Assembly: GCA_023897205.1 (NCBI GenBank)
Contig: JAHWDD010000010.1
Coordinates: 1,116,001-1,180,000, forward strand
From: Exophiala sp. HKRS030
Taxonomy: Eukaryota > Ascomycota > Eurotiomycetes > Chaetothyriales > Herpotrichiellaceae
Direction: 5' to 3'
DNA length: 64,000 nt
How positions within the stretch are numbered: the first letter of the stretch is position 1; each line of letters opens with the position of its first letter. Both the position numbers and the translations under genes were made by a program. Under the pieces are notes generated by a model that searched no databases, was not told where the DNA came from, and saw only the letters and a program-made list of their open reading frames with translations. Below are positions 21,522 through 33,607 of this stretch, one piece after another.

Positions 21522-22933
21522 TGTGATAGCTCTCGACTTCGAATTTCGCGGTGGTCAAATAAAAGGGAGGCTGGGCCGGTTTACGATACAATCGTCGTGG
21601 TGTTTTCTTTTAAAATGAGAGTGAGGGCGAGTCCTGCTCGAGATGGGGAATGGGGGACGCTGTCGTTCTGCGGCGACCGGGCGCGCAGAAGGTCAGCGTA
21701 CGGGGGCGAGGTGAGGGAGCGAAAAGGAGCGGGTGGTGAGAACGGTGGTGGTGACGGAGGTGATGATGAAAAGGAAGCCAACAGAGAAGAACAGAACAAG
21801 CGAACAGGGAGTAGATGAGTGAAAGGCTCAGGGAGAGGCCACAGCGCGTGTCAGAAGGGCACGGTTGCTGCTGGTCGAGTAGTTGGCATTGTGACAAAGG
21901 GGGCGCTTCAGTTTCTCGGGTCTCGTTTCAGGATTGCTCCACAAGAGGATACGTCGACAATGGCCCAGATCCCTCACCTGACGGGCTTTGTATCAAGAAT
22001 CATGCTCAAGTAAACATCATCGAGCTTCATCATCTTCGCGTAGGGTTGAAGCAGAGAGGAAGAAAGATGTATGATAGTTGAAGGACAATCAGTCAATGGT
22101 AGAAGGATGAACTACAGTACATGTTGCCTGCGCAAATGACTTTGGAACAGAAGGCTTCATAACACGTTACCATCGGTGTTGGGTGACGCCGACACACTAC
22201 GTACATAGAATAATGGGAACGAGGAACCACCTGCAACTCGGTACGAGTACGAGGACGAGAACAGCACACCAAACACACCGAGTGACCACTTGTACAACTC
22301 ATGTCTCCCACGGCAAGTCTAATCGTGCACTTCCCCAGGAGCTGATATCGATAGCGAATGCCCCTGATTGCGTACATTGTATTCCTTACATCGAGACTGT
22401 CGTTATTCCTTGCCATTCTCCTTGCCCCCTGCAGCCAGTGGTACGCAGCGGGATGCGAATTTTTCCATGCAAGGCACCCTATTGGCTTAGGAAAGCGACG
22501 TGTAAGATGGTCGAATGCAGCCTCGTCTCGAGTTGTCAGCTTTTTACAAGTACTCCCGTAGCCACCTCAGACATGTTTCTGGGTACTACGACTCCTGGCA
22601 TGCGTGTTCAACTCTAGTAGGATTCGAAGGCGCGTACGCAACGACAGGGTTTGGTTCGATTCTTACAATAGCAACATTATGTGAACACTCTACGTGGATG
22701 AGGATCCCCTTAACGAGATGTTTCAAGACAGCAACCTACGCGGCCAGTATTATCTGGTTCAACATTGATATCCATTAAACATAGAATACATCCCGTTTAA
22801 GCATATCCAGCCAAGCGAGAGAGCCCAAGGCCCCTTATTCCCATAGTCTTCACACATCAGTCGTTACGCAGACCTCCAGTAACTTATTGCCCAACTCCAC
22901 GCAATGACGCTGTCCTACCCTAGCTGCCTCAAT
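21522..22933. other. Intergenic, 1.4 kb
   Basis: Upstream region of the tetraspanin and 3' flank of the Zn2Cys6 gene. Purine-rich GAG/AGG tracts occur between 21620 and 21840. No gene recognised. Confidence 0.55.
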
Positions 22934-24214
22934 TTACTCAAAATTAGATGCCGGCCATTGAAGGTGCTCTTGCCAGGATTCTGGTATTGATTCCTGAACC
23001 GACTTCAGAATGTATCTGGCCCATCCATTGATGAACCAGGTGTCGTTTGGATCTTCGGCTTCTCCCCAAGACATGATCACGCAATAGTGTGCCAATATGA
23101 CCATGGCCGCGGGTTGTTTCTCGCCAAGTAGGTCCAGAAACTTCGGCGGCAGATTGATGGGCCAAACGAACGCCGTCAACAGCGAAGAATCGCCTCGGCC
23201 TTTCAACACAGAAGCCTGGATAAATGTGCTGAGCAACGAATGGATCGCGAGATCGAGAGCATGAGCTGTCTCCTTATCATGCTCTGGCAAGCTGCAGATC
23301 CGAAATAGCTTCGTGATCTGGTCGGTGTCTACCACCGTATAAGCGGCTGTGGTCTCATTGTAAGACAGCTCGTCCAGCAGTGGCTTCAAAAAGCTGCATC
23401 GAATTGTTTCGGAATGCATGTCCAGAACGATATTGGCACCCCTCAGAAGGTAGAACCAGTGCACGACATTAGTGTTGAAGTCTTTCGGCTTGTCTTTTGC
23501 GTCGGATGCGAATGCAAGCACGATGAGGAGGCAGGAAAAGGCGAAAAGAGCGTGACAGTTGGTTTCGTCCACGTGAGCGAGAGTATCTTGAAAGTCCTTC
23601 AGGCCAATGGCTTGATGCGTGGTCCCGATTAAATCGTACTCTGCTTTCTTTTCTGGGTGGATATAGCCCAGATGAAAAGCAGCGACGGCTAGAATTCCGC
23701 GAAGAAGAAAGTTGTGTTTGAAGCCTAGCTTGACTGCATATACCTGCCATAATGCTAGAGCTTCGGGGGTATGAGAACTGGCAAGATTGGGTGCCACCCA
23801 GGAGGTAAAATGATGCATGAGTCGGAGATTCGTGATGTCGAGATCGGTGGTCTTCTGATTACTGACCAAGTCAGGTTGTTGGAATGGGTCGACCACATGC
23901 TGTGATGATTTTCGCCTGGCCTCCCCATCGGCTGATCCTGCTCGGTCACTACACTCCGCCTTCGGAACGCTGCCATGGCCGTTGATGTTGGTACTGGGCG
24001 ACCTGCTCACACCAGGCGACTGCGAGAAGTCGCAAGATATCTGCCGCCGTTCGCAGTTGGAACATATTGGGTGCACTTCATTGCACTATATCACGCATGA
24101 GCCAGAGACGATGGAGTTTGCCAGAGGGGGACCAACCTTGATTCGTCGCACTTTACACTGGGAGCACCCATTCTTACTTTTGGTGTGCGACCGCCGTTGA
24201 TTCTTGGGCGGCAT
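22934..24214 (-). CDS. Zn2Cys6 transcription factor, Upc2-like
   Basis: Fungal regulator of 409 residues. Exon 1 (24214-24137) and exon 2 (24085-22934) together restore the zinc cluster exactly: CSQCKVRRIK, then CNEVHPICSNC and ERRQISC, spacing C-x2-C-x6-C-x6-C-x2-C-x6-C. The intron (51 bases) starts with GTTGGT, a weak donor, and ends TATAG. The rest of the protein resembles the Upc2/sterol-uptake-control type of fungal regulatory domain, with LMHHFTSWVAP, LGFKHNFLLRGILAVAAFHL and a series of predicted helices. Target genes are unknown; members of this group regulate sterol or secondary-metabolite genes. Without the intron the frame would lose three cysteines. Confidence 0.92.
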
Positions 24215-24793
24215 GAGAGACGATGATAACCGAAAAGAGCCGAGCGCAATACGGCATGAAGCTATCCAAGCATATCTGTGTGAGGGTGCTGTAGTGTTCG
24301 ACAGAGCGTAAAGGCTCGTATATCGTATTCGTATTTCGAACAATCTGGCGTTGAATCGGGATATTGGACAATCCACACGAAACACTTTATTCGAAGCACG
24401 TCTGCCCAAGTATCATTGCCAGTCACTCTGCAACGGGATGCGCCAGAATTCCGTCAAACGGACACGTTTAGCAATAAGAACACTGGTTGTTGTGGCTGCA
24501 AATGACGAGCGGCAATTGAGCACTATTGTTATTATTATTTTTAGGGTGCACAATTTTTGTTGTTTGTCGGTCCGGGGAGCCCGTGGCCTAGACAAGCTTG
24601 GGGCAGGGGCCAATATTGTCCCAGTTCAGTACCCGACATAGTATTGCGGCTTGTGAGCACGAAGCAGTCGAGGTTCCATGTGCAAAATTAAGGTATATTT
24701 GATTGTGGCGATAAATGTCATGCGACTACTAGAATGGCGTAATTCCAGCAAGATACCCTTGTTACACTCAGACCTCAGATCTTTCGCTACATC
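24215..24793. other. Intergenic
   Basis: Upstream region of the Zn2Cys6 gene and 3' flank of the Nop8-like gene. Nothing recognised. Confidence 0.6.
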
Positions 24794-26281
24794 CTACCAG
24801 TTCCGGGGTCTTCGTGCTTTATTTTCACGTTGGCGTTTTTCCTTCAGGACGGTCCGCCGCCTTGTCTTCCATGATCGGTTGTTGTCGCCTCGATTTTCCC
24901 AAAACTTCTTCTCGAATGCGCTCTGTTTGTGCGAGGGCGTGGCGCTTGGTCCTTTGCTTTGCTCATTTCGCTCATGGGAAGCGGCCCGTGTGTCTGCTCT
25001 GTCATCGTCCACCTCTTCCTCATCACCTGGCAAGCCGGAACTTCCATAGCTATTGAAACGACTTGGATGTGCTGAATCTGGTGTGGGAGCTGCACTTCGT
25101 AGACCTCGGGTTCGAAAATCTTGAGAGCTGAATGGCGTCAAAGGAGCGGTCATCTCGCCCTCGTCTTCCTCGTCGTCGTCATCTTCCGATTGGAAGAACG
25201 CAAATGATGTTGCTACCTCTAGTGATGGCTTCGCAACGTCTTGTGAGGCTGGCTTGCTTGGTTTCTTGAAGAGCGCTTCGAGTGGATGAACCTCGGTGTT
25301 GACAGACTGGTTTCGGGTTTCAGACGTACTGGTGTCTTGTTCATCTGAGGCTTCTTCGGATGTTTCTGTATCAGAATCTGACTCGGAAGACGAGCCAGAA
25401 CTGCTTGTATTATCGTCCAACTGGTTGGCTGCTGGTCCAGGTTCTCTATCCTCATCGCTATCTGTAAGTGAATCTTCCTCTGATCCTGATGTGGACGTGT
25501 CCGACGAAGCCAGCTCTTGAACGTTCGTGGGTTTTGGCCTGGTAGGTGCATCCTGTAGCGCACGTCGCTGCCGTGATACTCGATCGCTTTCGGGCTCGAT
25601 TATCTGACCATCTGCATCGGCCCAACCTTGACCCTCGACATACTCCAGGTTGTTCTTAATCCCTAGACCAACATTCTGTCTGAGGAAGGACGGCTGCGCT
25701 GTAGATCTTTTAAACTCATGGACCACATGGTCATCTTCTTTCTGCTTGGACTTGGTTCTTTGCTTCTTCTCTTTCTCCACATTTTCCTTCTTGTTTGGAG
25801 GCACAATGGTGCGGAACAGTAGCTCGTCCTTGTCTGAATACTTCGATTTTGAAGAGCTAGATTTGCTCTTTTTGCTGGCTGTGGACGGGTATGCCTCGGT
25901 CCAGCCACGTTTCACCTTGCGATCCGTAGGTAATTCATGCCCTGCGATGACATTGCGTTCCTTCTTGGACTTCTTCACTTTCTTTCCCGGCGCTTGCTTG
26001 GGTGCCTGCTCGGTACTATCTTCTTCGCGCAGGCGCTTCTTCGGCCGAGCCTCTTCGACCATGACCTTCTTGCCTTTCAAGATAGCGCCGTTGACTCTGT
26101 TCTTGACTTTCTCAGCTTCCATCGCAGGGAGCTCAAGATAGCCGTAGTTATTTTCGGGGAATGTTTGGATAGTGTGGTAGGAAACGTTCGAGACCGAGTT
26201 GATGAGTTTGGGCCCTACAACTGCGGCGAGCAAGTCGGGGGTTAGAGGAGTAATGTGTAATCGCATCGAAGGCGCCGTCAT
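24794..26281 (-). CDS. Nucleolar RNA-binding protein, Nop8-like
   Basis: Single-exon protein of 495 residues. The N-terminus is a divergent RRM: MRLHITPLTPDLL as the first strand and helix, a NNYGYLELPAMEAEKV segment and LKGKKVMVEEARPKKR as the last strand. After this come basic, Lys-rich patches (VKKSKKERN, KSKSSSSKSKY), a long acidic Ser/Asp/Glu region (~270-400), and a C-terminal WENRGDNNRSWKTRRR tail with a coiled basic end. This order, short RRM plus basic and acidic low-complexity regions, is that of yeast Nop8 and human NOL8, which act in assembly of the 60S ribosomal subunit. Identity is by architecture, so only fairly sure. Confidence 0.7.
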   Translation of the reverse strand: MTAPSMRLHITPLTPDLLAAVVGPKLINSVSNVSYHTIQTFPENNYGYLELPAMEAEKVKNRVNGAILKGKKVMVEEARPKKRLREEDSTEQAPKQAPGKKVKKSKKERNVIAGHELPTDRKVKRGWTEAYPSTASKKSKSSSSKSKYSDKDELLFRTIVPPNKKENVEKEKKQRTKSKQKEDDHVVHEFKRSTAQPSFLRQNVGLGIKNNLEYVEGQGWADADGQIIEPESDRVSRQRRALQDAPTRPKPTNVQELASSDTSTSGSEEDSLTDSDEDREPGPAANQLDDNTSSSGSSSESDSDTETSEEASDEQDTSTSETRNQSVNTEVHPLEALFKKPSKPASQDVAKPSLEVATSFAFFQSEDDDDEEDEGEMTAPLTPFSSQDFRTRGLRSAAPTPDSAHPSRFNSYGSSGLPGDEEEVDDDRADTRAASHERNEQSKGPSATPSHKQSAFEKKFWENRGDNNRSWKTRRRTVLKEKRQRENKARRPRNW

Positions 26282-27287
26282 CTGAGCATGTTGTAATTGC
26301 GTCTACTCGTAAATGGGCCAGCAGGGCGACTGTCAAATGCACGACCTTTGAGCACACATGCAAAACGCAGATCTTCTGTTGATAGGATTGTCATGGAATT
26401 TTCGCAGATGGCGCCGTTCTAGGCGGGAGGGGGTCCTGTTTAGCGGGTGCCACAAGCGAGCAGAAACTCGCCAGGCGCACCAAGCTTAGGCGCGGACAAG
26501 GCTGGTTGAGCCTAACTTGATAATTACTAGGCCACGTACAGGGGACAGAGGTACCTGGCTACCACCTCGCCTTAGGTATAACTGCGCCCAAGTACAAAAT
26601 TATGCTCCGTGCGACGCGGGGCATTCGATGCCCACTCAGCAGGGAACCGGGCAGTGGCGGCATCGCTCGCAGCCAAACAGCTGGCAGCCACAGGCGGAAG
26701 AGGGCATAATCTCAAGCACTAGCCACAGGCCTGCCGTATCGTTATCGTTGCCGAAGACATCACCACCACCATCTCCTCCTCCTCCACCACTTCTTTTTCC
26801 CTCCCACCTGATCCATACCGAACCGCACTTGTTATCCTCTAGCATCACCCTGCATAGCTTAAGGTTATTCCGGGTGCAGTAAACTTGGCGGCCTACCACG
26901 GGCTGATCCTGTCTTGCGCATTGCATTGCGTCTATCGGGCATCGACTTCTATCCAACGTGCCTGTCGAATATCCTGTTATGCGAGCATCACTCCACACAA
27001 TCGACTTATCTCATTCTCTTCTTCTATCTTCAAAGCTCTGGCCCCGTGTAAACATTCCTCGTCAACGACCAATCGCCCAATAAACCCTGTCACATCAATC
27101 CCAGAACAGTCATCTTTACGTGGCTGCGCCAACTACCCACGTATCTGACCGAATCTTATTCCGGCCGGTCTTAGCAGAATACCGTCCAAAATTACACACT
27201 GGCCATAAGATGTGGCGATAACTACGCAATAAGGGTGTGGACAAGTAGCAGGAGGCTGAAATCACACTCCCCAGCGGCGCAGCCAGG
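26282..27287. other. Intergenic, divergent promoter of the nop8-like and sip5 genes
   Basis: About 1 kb between two divergent starts. C/T-rich tracts at 26760-26810 are typical of fungal leader or promoter sequence. No gene seen. Confidence 0.6.
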
Positions 27288-29781
27288 ATGGGTAATTCTC
27301 AAACAAAGGAAGCACGTGGGCAGGGTTCTGCCAGCTCTCGGATCAACGGCAGCTCGAGCCCAACTTCACGGCAGGAATCACAGGCGAACGGCACTGAGAT
27401 CCCAATCCGCCCGTATTCGTCTTCTCGACAAACACGACCAGGTCGACACGATTTCTCGTTTCTCGGAATAGGCGGAAGCAATGACCAAGATGCTTCATCC
27501 CTCGAAGCAAGGAGAGAAACCAAGGTGGAAAGGGAGGCAAGGAAGGCCGAGAAGGAGAGAGCTACGAGACTGAAGGAACGAGAGCGCAGCATGAAAGAAG
27601 AGAACGTCGATGGAGGTTATCTCGTCACACAAGGTGTTTATGTTGGCACTGAGGACTTTAATAAAGGGATTGTGCGCCAACTCATGGTAAGTGATGTTCG
27701 GAACAGGCGGCGGTTACATGCTAACGCGAATACAGATTGAACGCAGACTGGCACCTTTCTGGAGAGGTTTGAATGACTTTTCAGAGTCCTGGGCAGAGCA
27801 TCAACTCATGGCCGCTGCTCGCGGCATGGCAATTCCTCCAGCCGACGAGGTGCCTCCGGAATTGGAATACCAATTAGCCAAAAGAATTACAGCCGATAAA
27901 ACTACTCAATCGGCCCTGAAGAATCTTACAATACCAATTGGTGGCCGGTCGCATTCATTTCAGTCAGATAGCTCGGCTCCGCTATCACCCGCCATGAACT
28001 CGCTACCCTTACCATCTCCAAGTTCACCACCTCCTACAAGCTTGTCGGGAACCAATATACTAAGCCGAACTCGAGCGAAGACGTTAGCTTCGCTGACAAC
28101 TTCATCTCGTGGCAACTCCCAGGCTGATATGACTCCAAGAGAGTTTCAGCTGCCTCCGGATCCGTTTGTCAATGGGCAACCGATCGAGGTCTACCTCTAC
28201 AAGGATGCATCAGAATGTCCGATTTGCTTTTTATATTATCCTCCGTATCTCAACACTACCAGATGTTGCGAGCAACCAATCTGCTCGGAATGTTTTGTGC
28301 AGATCAAAAGGCCAGACCCCCATCCTCCGGAACATGAACAGCCAGATCCAAATGCGCCCCCGGTGTCTGAGGCAGAACGTGAAGCACAAGCGGAAGGCTT
28401 ACTTGTTTCTGAGATAGCGACCTGCCCATACTGCAAGACCCCCGACTTCGGTATTACATACACAGCGCCACCTTTCCGTAGAGGCCTCACTTATGGGGTT
28501 GGGTCTCAGCCATACCAGGTGATGTCAGCAAGGTCATCTCAGACCTCGATATCCTCGGGCGCAGTATCTCCAGGTCCTGGTCGGCGACGGGGAACCTCCC
28601 TATCGGCCAATGCGCCAGAAGTGATCACCACTGACAAGATCCGACCTGATTGGGCCACCAAATTAGCGGCAGCTCGCGCTCATGCAGCTCGCCGCTCAGC
28701 AGCAGCTACAGCTCTTCACACAGCGGCCTACTTGATGAACGGGCAAACTGCCGATTCTCGATCCTTTTCAGGATTCAGCCGCCGAAACATGCTTAGGCGA
28801 TCTACTCTCGATAATGCGGACAGCAACACGAACTCGAGCTTGAGTGCTCTGGCCATACTGGCAGAACGCCATGCCGCACGCCAGCAGGAAGCGGAGACCA
28901 GAGAAGGTCGTGCAAACGCCGCCTTGCCTCCTCCACGAGGAAGTAGCTCTCGAAGAAGCCGAATGGATGACCTTGAAGACATGATGATGATGGAAGCCAT
29001 AAGGTTAAGTCTGGCTTCGGAGGAAGAACGTCGCAGAAAAGAAGAAAAAGAGGCTCGTAAGGAATCGAAGCGAAAAGAAAAGGAGGCCAGGAAGGCGGAA
29101 AAGGCTGCACGGAAGAACAGCCTGTTCACGCTTAATTCGAACACCAGTACTCCTGACGCTTCTAGCATGGAACGATCCCGTAGCAATTTGTCTCTCGGCG
29201 CAGATGATGACTCCATCTCAGGTAAAGGCAAAGGAGTTGAGCGTAACGGTGCTTCGTCTCCAGATGGCGCAAAGGTCGAAGATGAAGCGCCACGACCATC
29301 CTACATCCCAGCTTTGTCACTTTCGGGCACTAGTCAAGAATCCGTCGCATCATCCATTCCAATTCCAACGGCATCCGAACCGTTCCGTCGATCGCATCTT
29401 CGACAAATGTCAAATGCATCATCGGCTTCGTCGTCATTTGTTGAGCCAGGAGCTGCAGCCACATTTTCGGGTTCTGGAACACCGCCACCAGGAAGCTTGG
29501 AACCCATGTTCAACTTCAGAAGCCTTGCCGCTATGATCGGCCAAGAGGACAAGGGAGAAACCAGCAGTCACGTTGAGCATGCTGAGACACCTTCTCCAGC
29601 CGAGGCTGAACATGCGCGAGACCAGTCTCCCCTGATTAAGGAAGTAGAGCAATCAAATGTCGGGGATATGAGTCCGTCTAGGTCCTCAGTCTCTGATTCC
29701 AGGAAAGGGTCAGATGATGACTCCGGGCTGAAGAAGGAGGGGCATGCTGTCGAGACGTCTGCTACTGTATCAGATGTATGA
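27288..29781 (+). CDS. sip5: Sip5-like protein (RING-like, N-myristoylated)
   Basis: Orthologue of yeast Sip5, which binds the Snf1 kinase and Reg1 phosphatase subunit in glucose signalling. Two exons, 27288-27686 and 27736-29781, intron GTAAGT...CAG with CTAAC; product 814 residues. MGNSQTKE at the start is an N-myristoylation signal. A basic coiled coil (~85-115) and a conserved [18 protein letters not shown] segment end exon 1. A RING-like zinc-binding region (~294-365) has [25 protein letters not shown] and a distant CPYC. A segment around 548-565, [12 protein letters not shown], matches a ubiquitin-interacting motif. The remainder is Ser-rich and probably disordered. Start is fixed by the Gly2 context. 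Confidence 0.9.
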
Positions 29782-30560
29782 GATTTCCTTCAAAAGGATG
29801 AATCCTCTGGGCACAACTTCAGAGATATGTCAGGATATGATATGAGGCGTTCGGAGCGATTGCCTAACGAGTCATCGCGGACAGGGAGAAAAAGTGTATG
29901 GAATCGTTTTGGAACTGATCACAATCGTTGCGAGCATAGAATGTTGGAACTTTGAAACGATGTACATGAAGCTGGAGTGGTTTTATGGTCACTCACTACC
30001 TCATCTTTAGGAGTCGAGGAAGGGTATTTGTTACGAGGCCATATATAGGTACTTCTGGCTGGCGTGCAGCTTTTCAAATATATAGAGATTTTATATCTTT
30101 ACTGGTTGTGTCGTGATGGCATTGTTAGGACTTACTCCGTACGTAGGTGCTTATACTCCATATGTTGGATCTCTTGGTGTCTCGAAGCAAATGCATCCAT
30201 ATTCGGCCATGATTGGTTCATTACGACGCGACACTTGATTTCCCAAAGGAAGATTGCGTTGGCGACCAAAACCACGACGTTCGCCTTTGAACCTAATAAT
30301 ACCGAGACCTTCGAATATCTAGCCCCTTGCTACTCGATTTCTTTGGTGGAAAGTTCGAACTGTTGATCGAGAGAAGTGCTGCTACTGTTCACTGTATTGC
30401 AGTTGACGACATCACCTTGTATGAACTGTGGCCCCAATACGAGCTGCGCAGATGGTGCTTCACTGTCAATAGCAGCAACAAGGCCAAAAGTTCAGACACC
30501 TCCGTCCTTCTCGTCCACTGTTTCCCTCCAGAATCAATACAGCATTCACTCTTTCACACC
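29782..30560. other. Intergenic
   Basis: 3' flank of sip5 and upstream region of the next gene. One TACTCCGTA copy at 30133. No gene recognised. Confidence 0.6.
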
Positions 30561-31735
30561 ATGGCTCCAGACCTCAACTCTATTCCACGATCACCCCGCA
30601 ACGGTCCCAACCCTCAGCACACCGTCCATCCACCGTCCTCGCAATCCGCCTCCCGACGAACGTCAACCCAGATGCCACCTCCTCCCCTTCCACGAAGCGA
30701 GAGCAGTCTTCCTAGTTCTCCTCGACCCGCTCAAGCTACAATGATAGACAATACGGGGGTTGGCATTGGACCAGGTAGGTCTACCATGCCTTTTGAATAT
30801 GAGATCACACGCCTGACAAGAAGATGACCAGGACCGATTAGGCATCCGAGGCCGTTGACCGCGGCAGAACTGCACCTGGAACTAGAAAAGGAGCAAGAGA
30901 GTATTGTACAGTCTCCCCCCTCCCCGTGGCCTCAGAGGGACCTGAATCTAACGAGAGGTTCCGTCAGGTCAACCGCCTCACCCGTGAGCTCTCGGCCCTG
31001 AGAGCACAAACCGCGTCGGTCGCCTCCACCACTTCCAGCACGTCAGACCACTTCTTCTCTTCCAGTGACCCGTACACATCCACTGGCACAGGGACGACCA
31101 TCATCCCTACGACAACGCGCCGGCACAGGAGCAGTTCCAACCTCTCCGCTCGATCTGCCAGGAGTATCCGTGACAACCTCGCCAGTGCAGGACATACCAG
31201 TGTCTCCGGCGTCGCAGCCCCGCGAGATCAGAGCAGCCGCCCGAGCATGGAACTGACGCGTGAACGTCCCGACATGAGCCGGCAGAACAGCATGAGCACG
31301 AGCGTGTCGGGTCTGGGCATGGGTTTCAGGAGCAGCAGTATGACGGGTAGTCCCCATCTGACGCAGCAGGGTGTCGGTTCGAACATGAGCCCGTACTCCG
31401 CCGCTGGTGGTGGCTATCCTCACCGTAGCAGCGTTTCTAGCAATAACCAGGCTGCCATCGCCACCAGCGTCGTGGGAAGCGAAGCAGGTACCGGCCACCC
31501 TCGGAGCCCCAGTGCAACGAATACCGGTGGCGGATCCAGCGCCGCGGCGGCAATGAGATACGAAGAAGCCGCACTCCAACGCGCCGAGTTGGAAGCGGTG
31601 AAACGGGAGAACGAGATTCTGAGGGCGAGGGTTAAGGAGCTCGAGAAGAGTTTGAGCAAAGTCAACGAGTCGACGAGCGAGGCTGTTGGTCCAGCGGCCA
31701 GAAGTACACCGACGCCATCAGCCCCGGCACCCTGA
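30561..31735 (+). CDS. Ser-rich protein with C-terminal coiled coil, function unknown
   Basis: Three exons, 30561-30774, 30832-30905 and 30968-31735, give 351 residues. The second intron (GTACAG...CAG, branch CTAAC) is needed to keep the frame: it joins LHLELEKEQESI to VNRLTRELSALRAQ, forming one continuous heptad-type helix (~85-115). The middle is low-complexity Ser/Thr/Gly. A second coiled coil near the C-terminus contains RAELEAVKRENEILRARV and KELEKSLSKV. I do not recognise a named family, though the first coiled coil with the preceding HPRPLTAAELHLEL looks strongly conserved in style. Probably a cytoplasmic scaffold; function unknown. Confidence 0.82.
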
Positions 31736-33015
31736 CGTGACAAAGACAAAGCACTTGGTGGTCGAGAATGTCTTTGCCTCTTCCTACTCAGGCGAGGCTA
31801 TGATCATCGGCGCACACCTTTGCAGCAGAGACAAATCAGGGTCAGGATCAGGACTTGGAACTCTCGGAGCCAGAGAATGAAAAAAGGAATTTGATGAGAA
31901 AAACGAACGAGGGAACGACACAATTGACCACGAAAGAATTGGATGAATCAAAGATTAAAAGAGACGAAGCCACGAACTGGATTGAATTGAATTGCGATGC
32001 GACGGGACGCAATGGCGTTGGTGTTCCTGATTGGGAGAATGAAGAAAAAGGAGAACAAAAAGAGAAAACAATCTTAGGTACACAAGGTAGGTAGGCAATG
32101 AACCATGCACGGTGTTACGGGGTGCTTGTTTTCGTATTGTTTTGTCCCGGGGAGGGTTGCAGATCAAGGGGTGGGAGGAAGTACTTCGTTCTGGAAGGAG
32201 ATGACTCCAAAGGATAGCCTTGAGATTTCAAATAGATGAAAGAAAATTGAAACGAAATCGATCGTTAGGAAGACCAAGATCTGTGATTGACATTTGAAGA
32301 CTCTGTCACCACCAACAAGACTCCATTGCATGACATTCCGTTAGACATGTGCCTTTGTGTCTTGTGACTCTGGTAGAAATCGACCCCGGCGTCTATTTAG
32401 CCCTGGGTTCGCGCTCTGATGCCCCTCGGTGCGAGTGACACCGTCTCCTGGTCACCACCATGAATTTTTGAATTCCCAGTTCCCCCTGACCCATGATCTG
32501 CTGTGTCTGTCCAGAAGAGTCGCCACCATCTTCGATGGCCTGGGCAAGCGAGAATCCATCTTGGTTCACAATCCACGATTCGTTTAGCACCCACGACTTG
32601 GGAGGTTCGTCAGTAGTGGGCAGGTCGATGATTTGTAGCCTCTGTATGCGTCCGGGTGCCATAATTTGGACGACGCATGAGCCTCGCTGTTGACAATGGA
32701 AAGACACGACCTCGATGGCTAGTAGTAGAGTCTTGATGCCCACGTGCCACGCGTAACGCTTCGACGAGCTGACGATGTCGGCTCAAGGAAATCGGACTCG
32801 GATTGTCCAGAGGCGCTCTTTCTCGAATTTGGTACCAAGATCTTGCGAACCAGGGGGTCCCGGGTTCCGTCTTGAAGTCCAGTTTATTATGACAGTGAGG
32901 GGGGGTGGTTTCCGGCAGGTCCCTAAGACAATGTCGAGAGAATCAAGTTCGTATCATGGTTATCAGCATTAGTTTTTGTTTAAATCTTTTCTTTCTTGTC
33001 GAGTTTCTTTCTTTT
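31736..33015. other. Intergenic, 1.3 kb, with an unresolved minus-strand open region
   Basis: On the minus strand an 89-codon ATG frame at 32662-32393 (it opens MAPGRIQRLQIIDLPTTD) reads like real protein, and the same frame is open further upstream to a single TGA at about 32773. A second overlapping frame is also open there. I cannot make a consistent gene model; it could be a small unannotated gene or a decayed one. The rest is flank. Confidence 0.35.
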
Positions 33016-33607
33016 TCATTTCAACTCCAGGAGCCTCGGTTCTCTCGTTGCATTCTTTGCCTTTTCACTCGCCTGCTCACCACTCTGGACCACCTTGTCT
33101 TTCACGTCCTTGGCCGCGGCTTTCCCCTCGCTCACGGCCTGCTTGACGTTCCGCTCGACCTCCTTTGCCGTGTCCTTGGCCCGGGCCTCGAGGTCCTGAG
33201 CGGTCTGACTCGACCTGATCTTGGCCCAGCCTGCCGCGATCTTGTCTTCCCACTCCCCACGCTTGGCCGCCCAGTCGGTCGTCTGCAGGTTGCGCACGAT
33301 CGTCTCGACCTCGGTGTTCCAGTGGTCCTTGAGCTCTTCGACCAACCCCGCCTTCCGAACTTCGTACGCCGGCGGGTCGGGCAGCGGAGGCAGAGGGTCG
33401 ACGGCCGAGTTGAGTAACGTCGCTTGTTGTTTGAGGAGTGTACGTTGCGCGTGTCTGTTGGTCCGGTGCACGTATAATGACATGTAAAGGACTGAGTAAG
33501 TTAGGGTAAGTCCACCCAGCTAAAGCAGAGAATTAGTACCATAGCACGAGGAGCGGCAGGATGACTTAGAGAAAGGGAAAACTCACGAAACCTGTTGTGA
33601 AACCCAT
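33016..33607 (-). CDS. mic12: MICOS complex subunit Mic12 (Aim5)
   Basis: Mitochondrial inner-membrane protein that helps organise cristae junctions. Two exons, 33607-33587 and 33519-33016; the first exon is only 21 bases and encodes MGFTTGF. Joined, the N-terminus is MGFTTGFLGGLTLTYSVLY, a single membrane segment with glycine-rich face, followed by MSLYVHRTNRHAQRTLLKQQ, matching the Mic12/Aim5 family. The remainder (~60-174) is amphipathic and charged, with a WAAKRGEWEDKIAAGWAKI segment and a C-terminal Lys/Ala/Glu-rich helix. Length 174 residues is normal for the filamentous-fungal protein. Without the tiny first exon the membrane anchor would be lost. Confidence 0.9.

Noticed and set aside
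22620..22665. T-loop-like GGTTCGATTC suggesting a tRNA
   Set aside because: No matching A box, cloverleaf arms or acceptor stem could be built around it on either strand.
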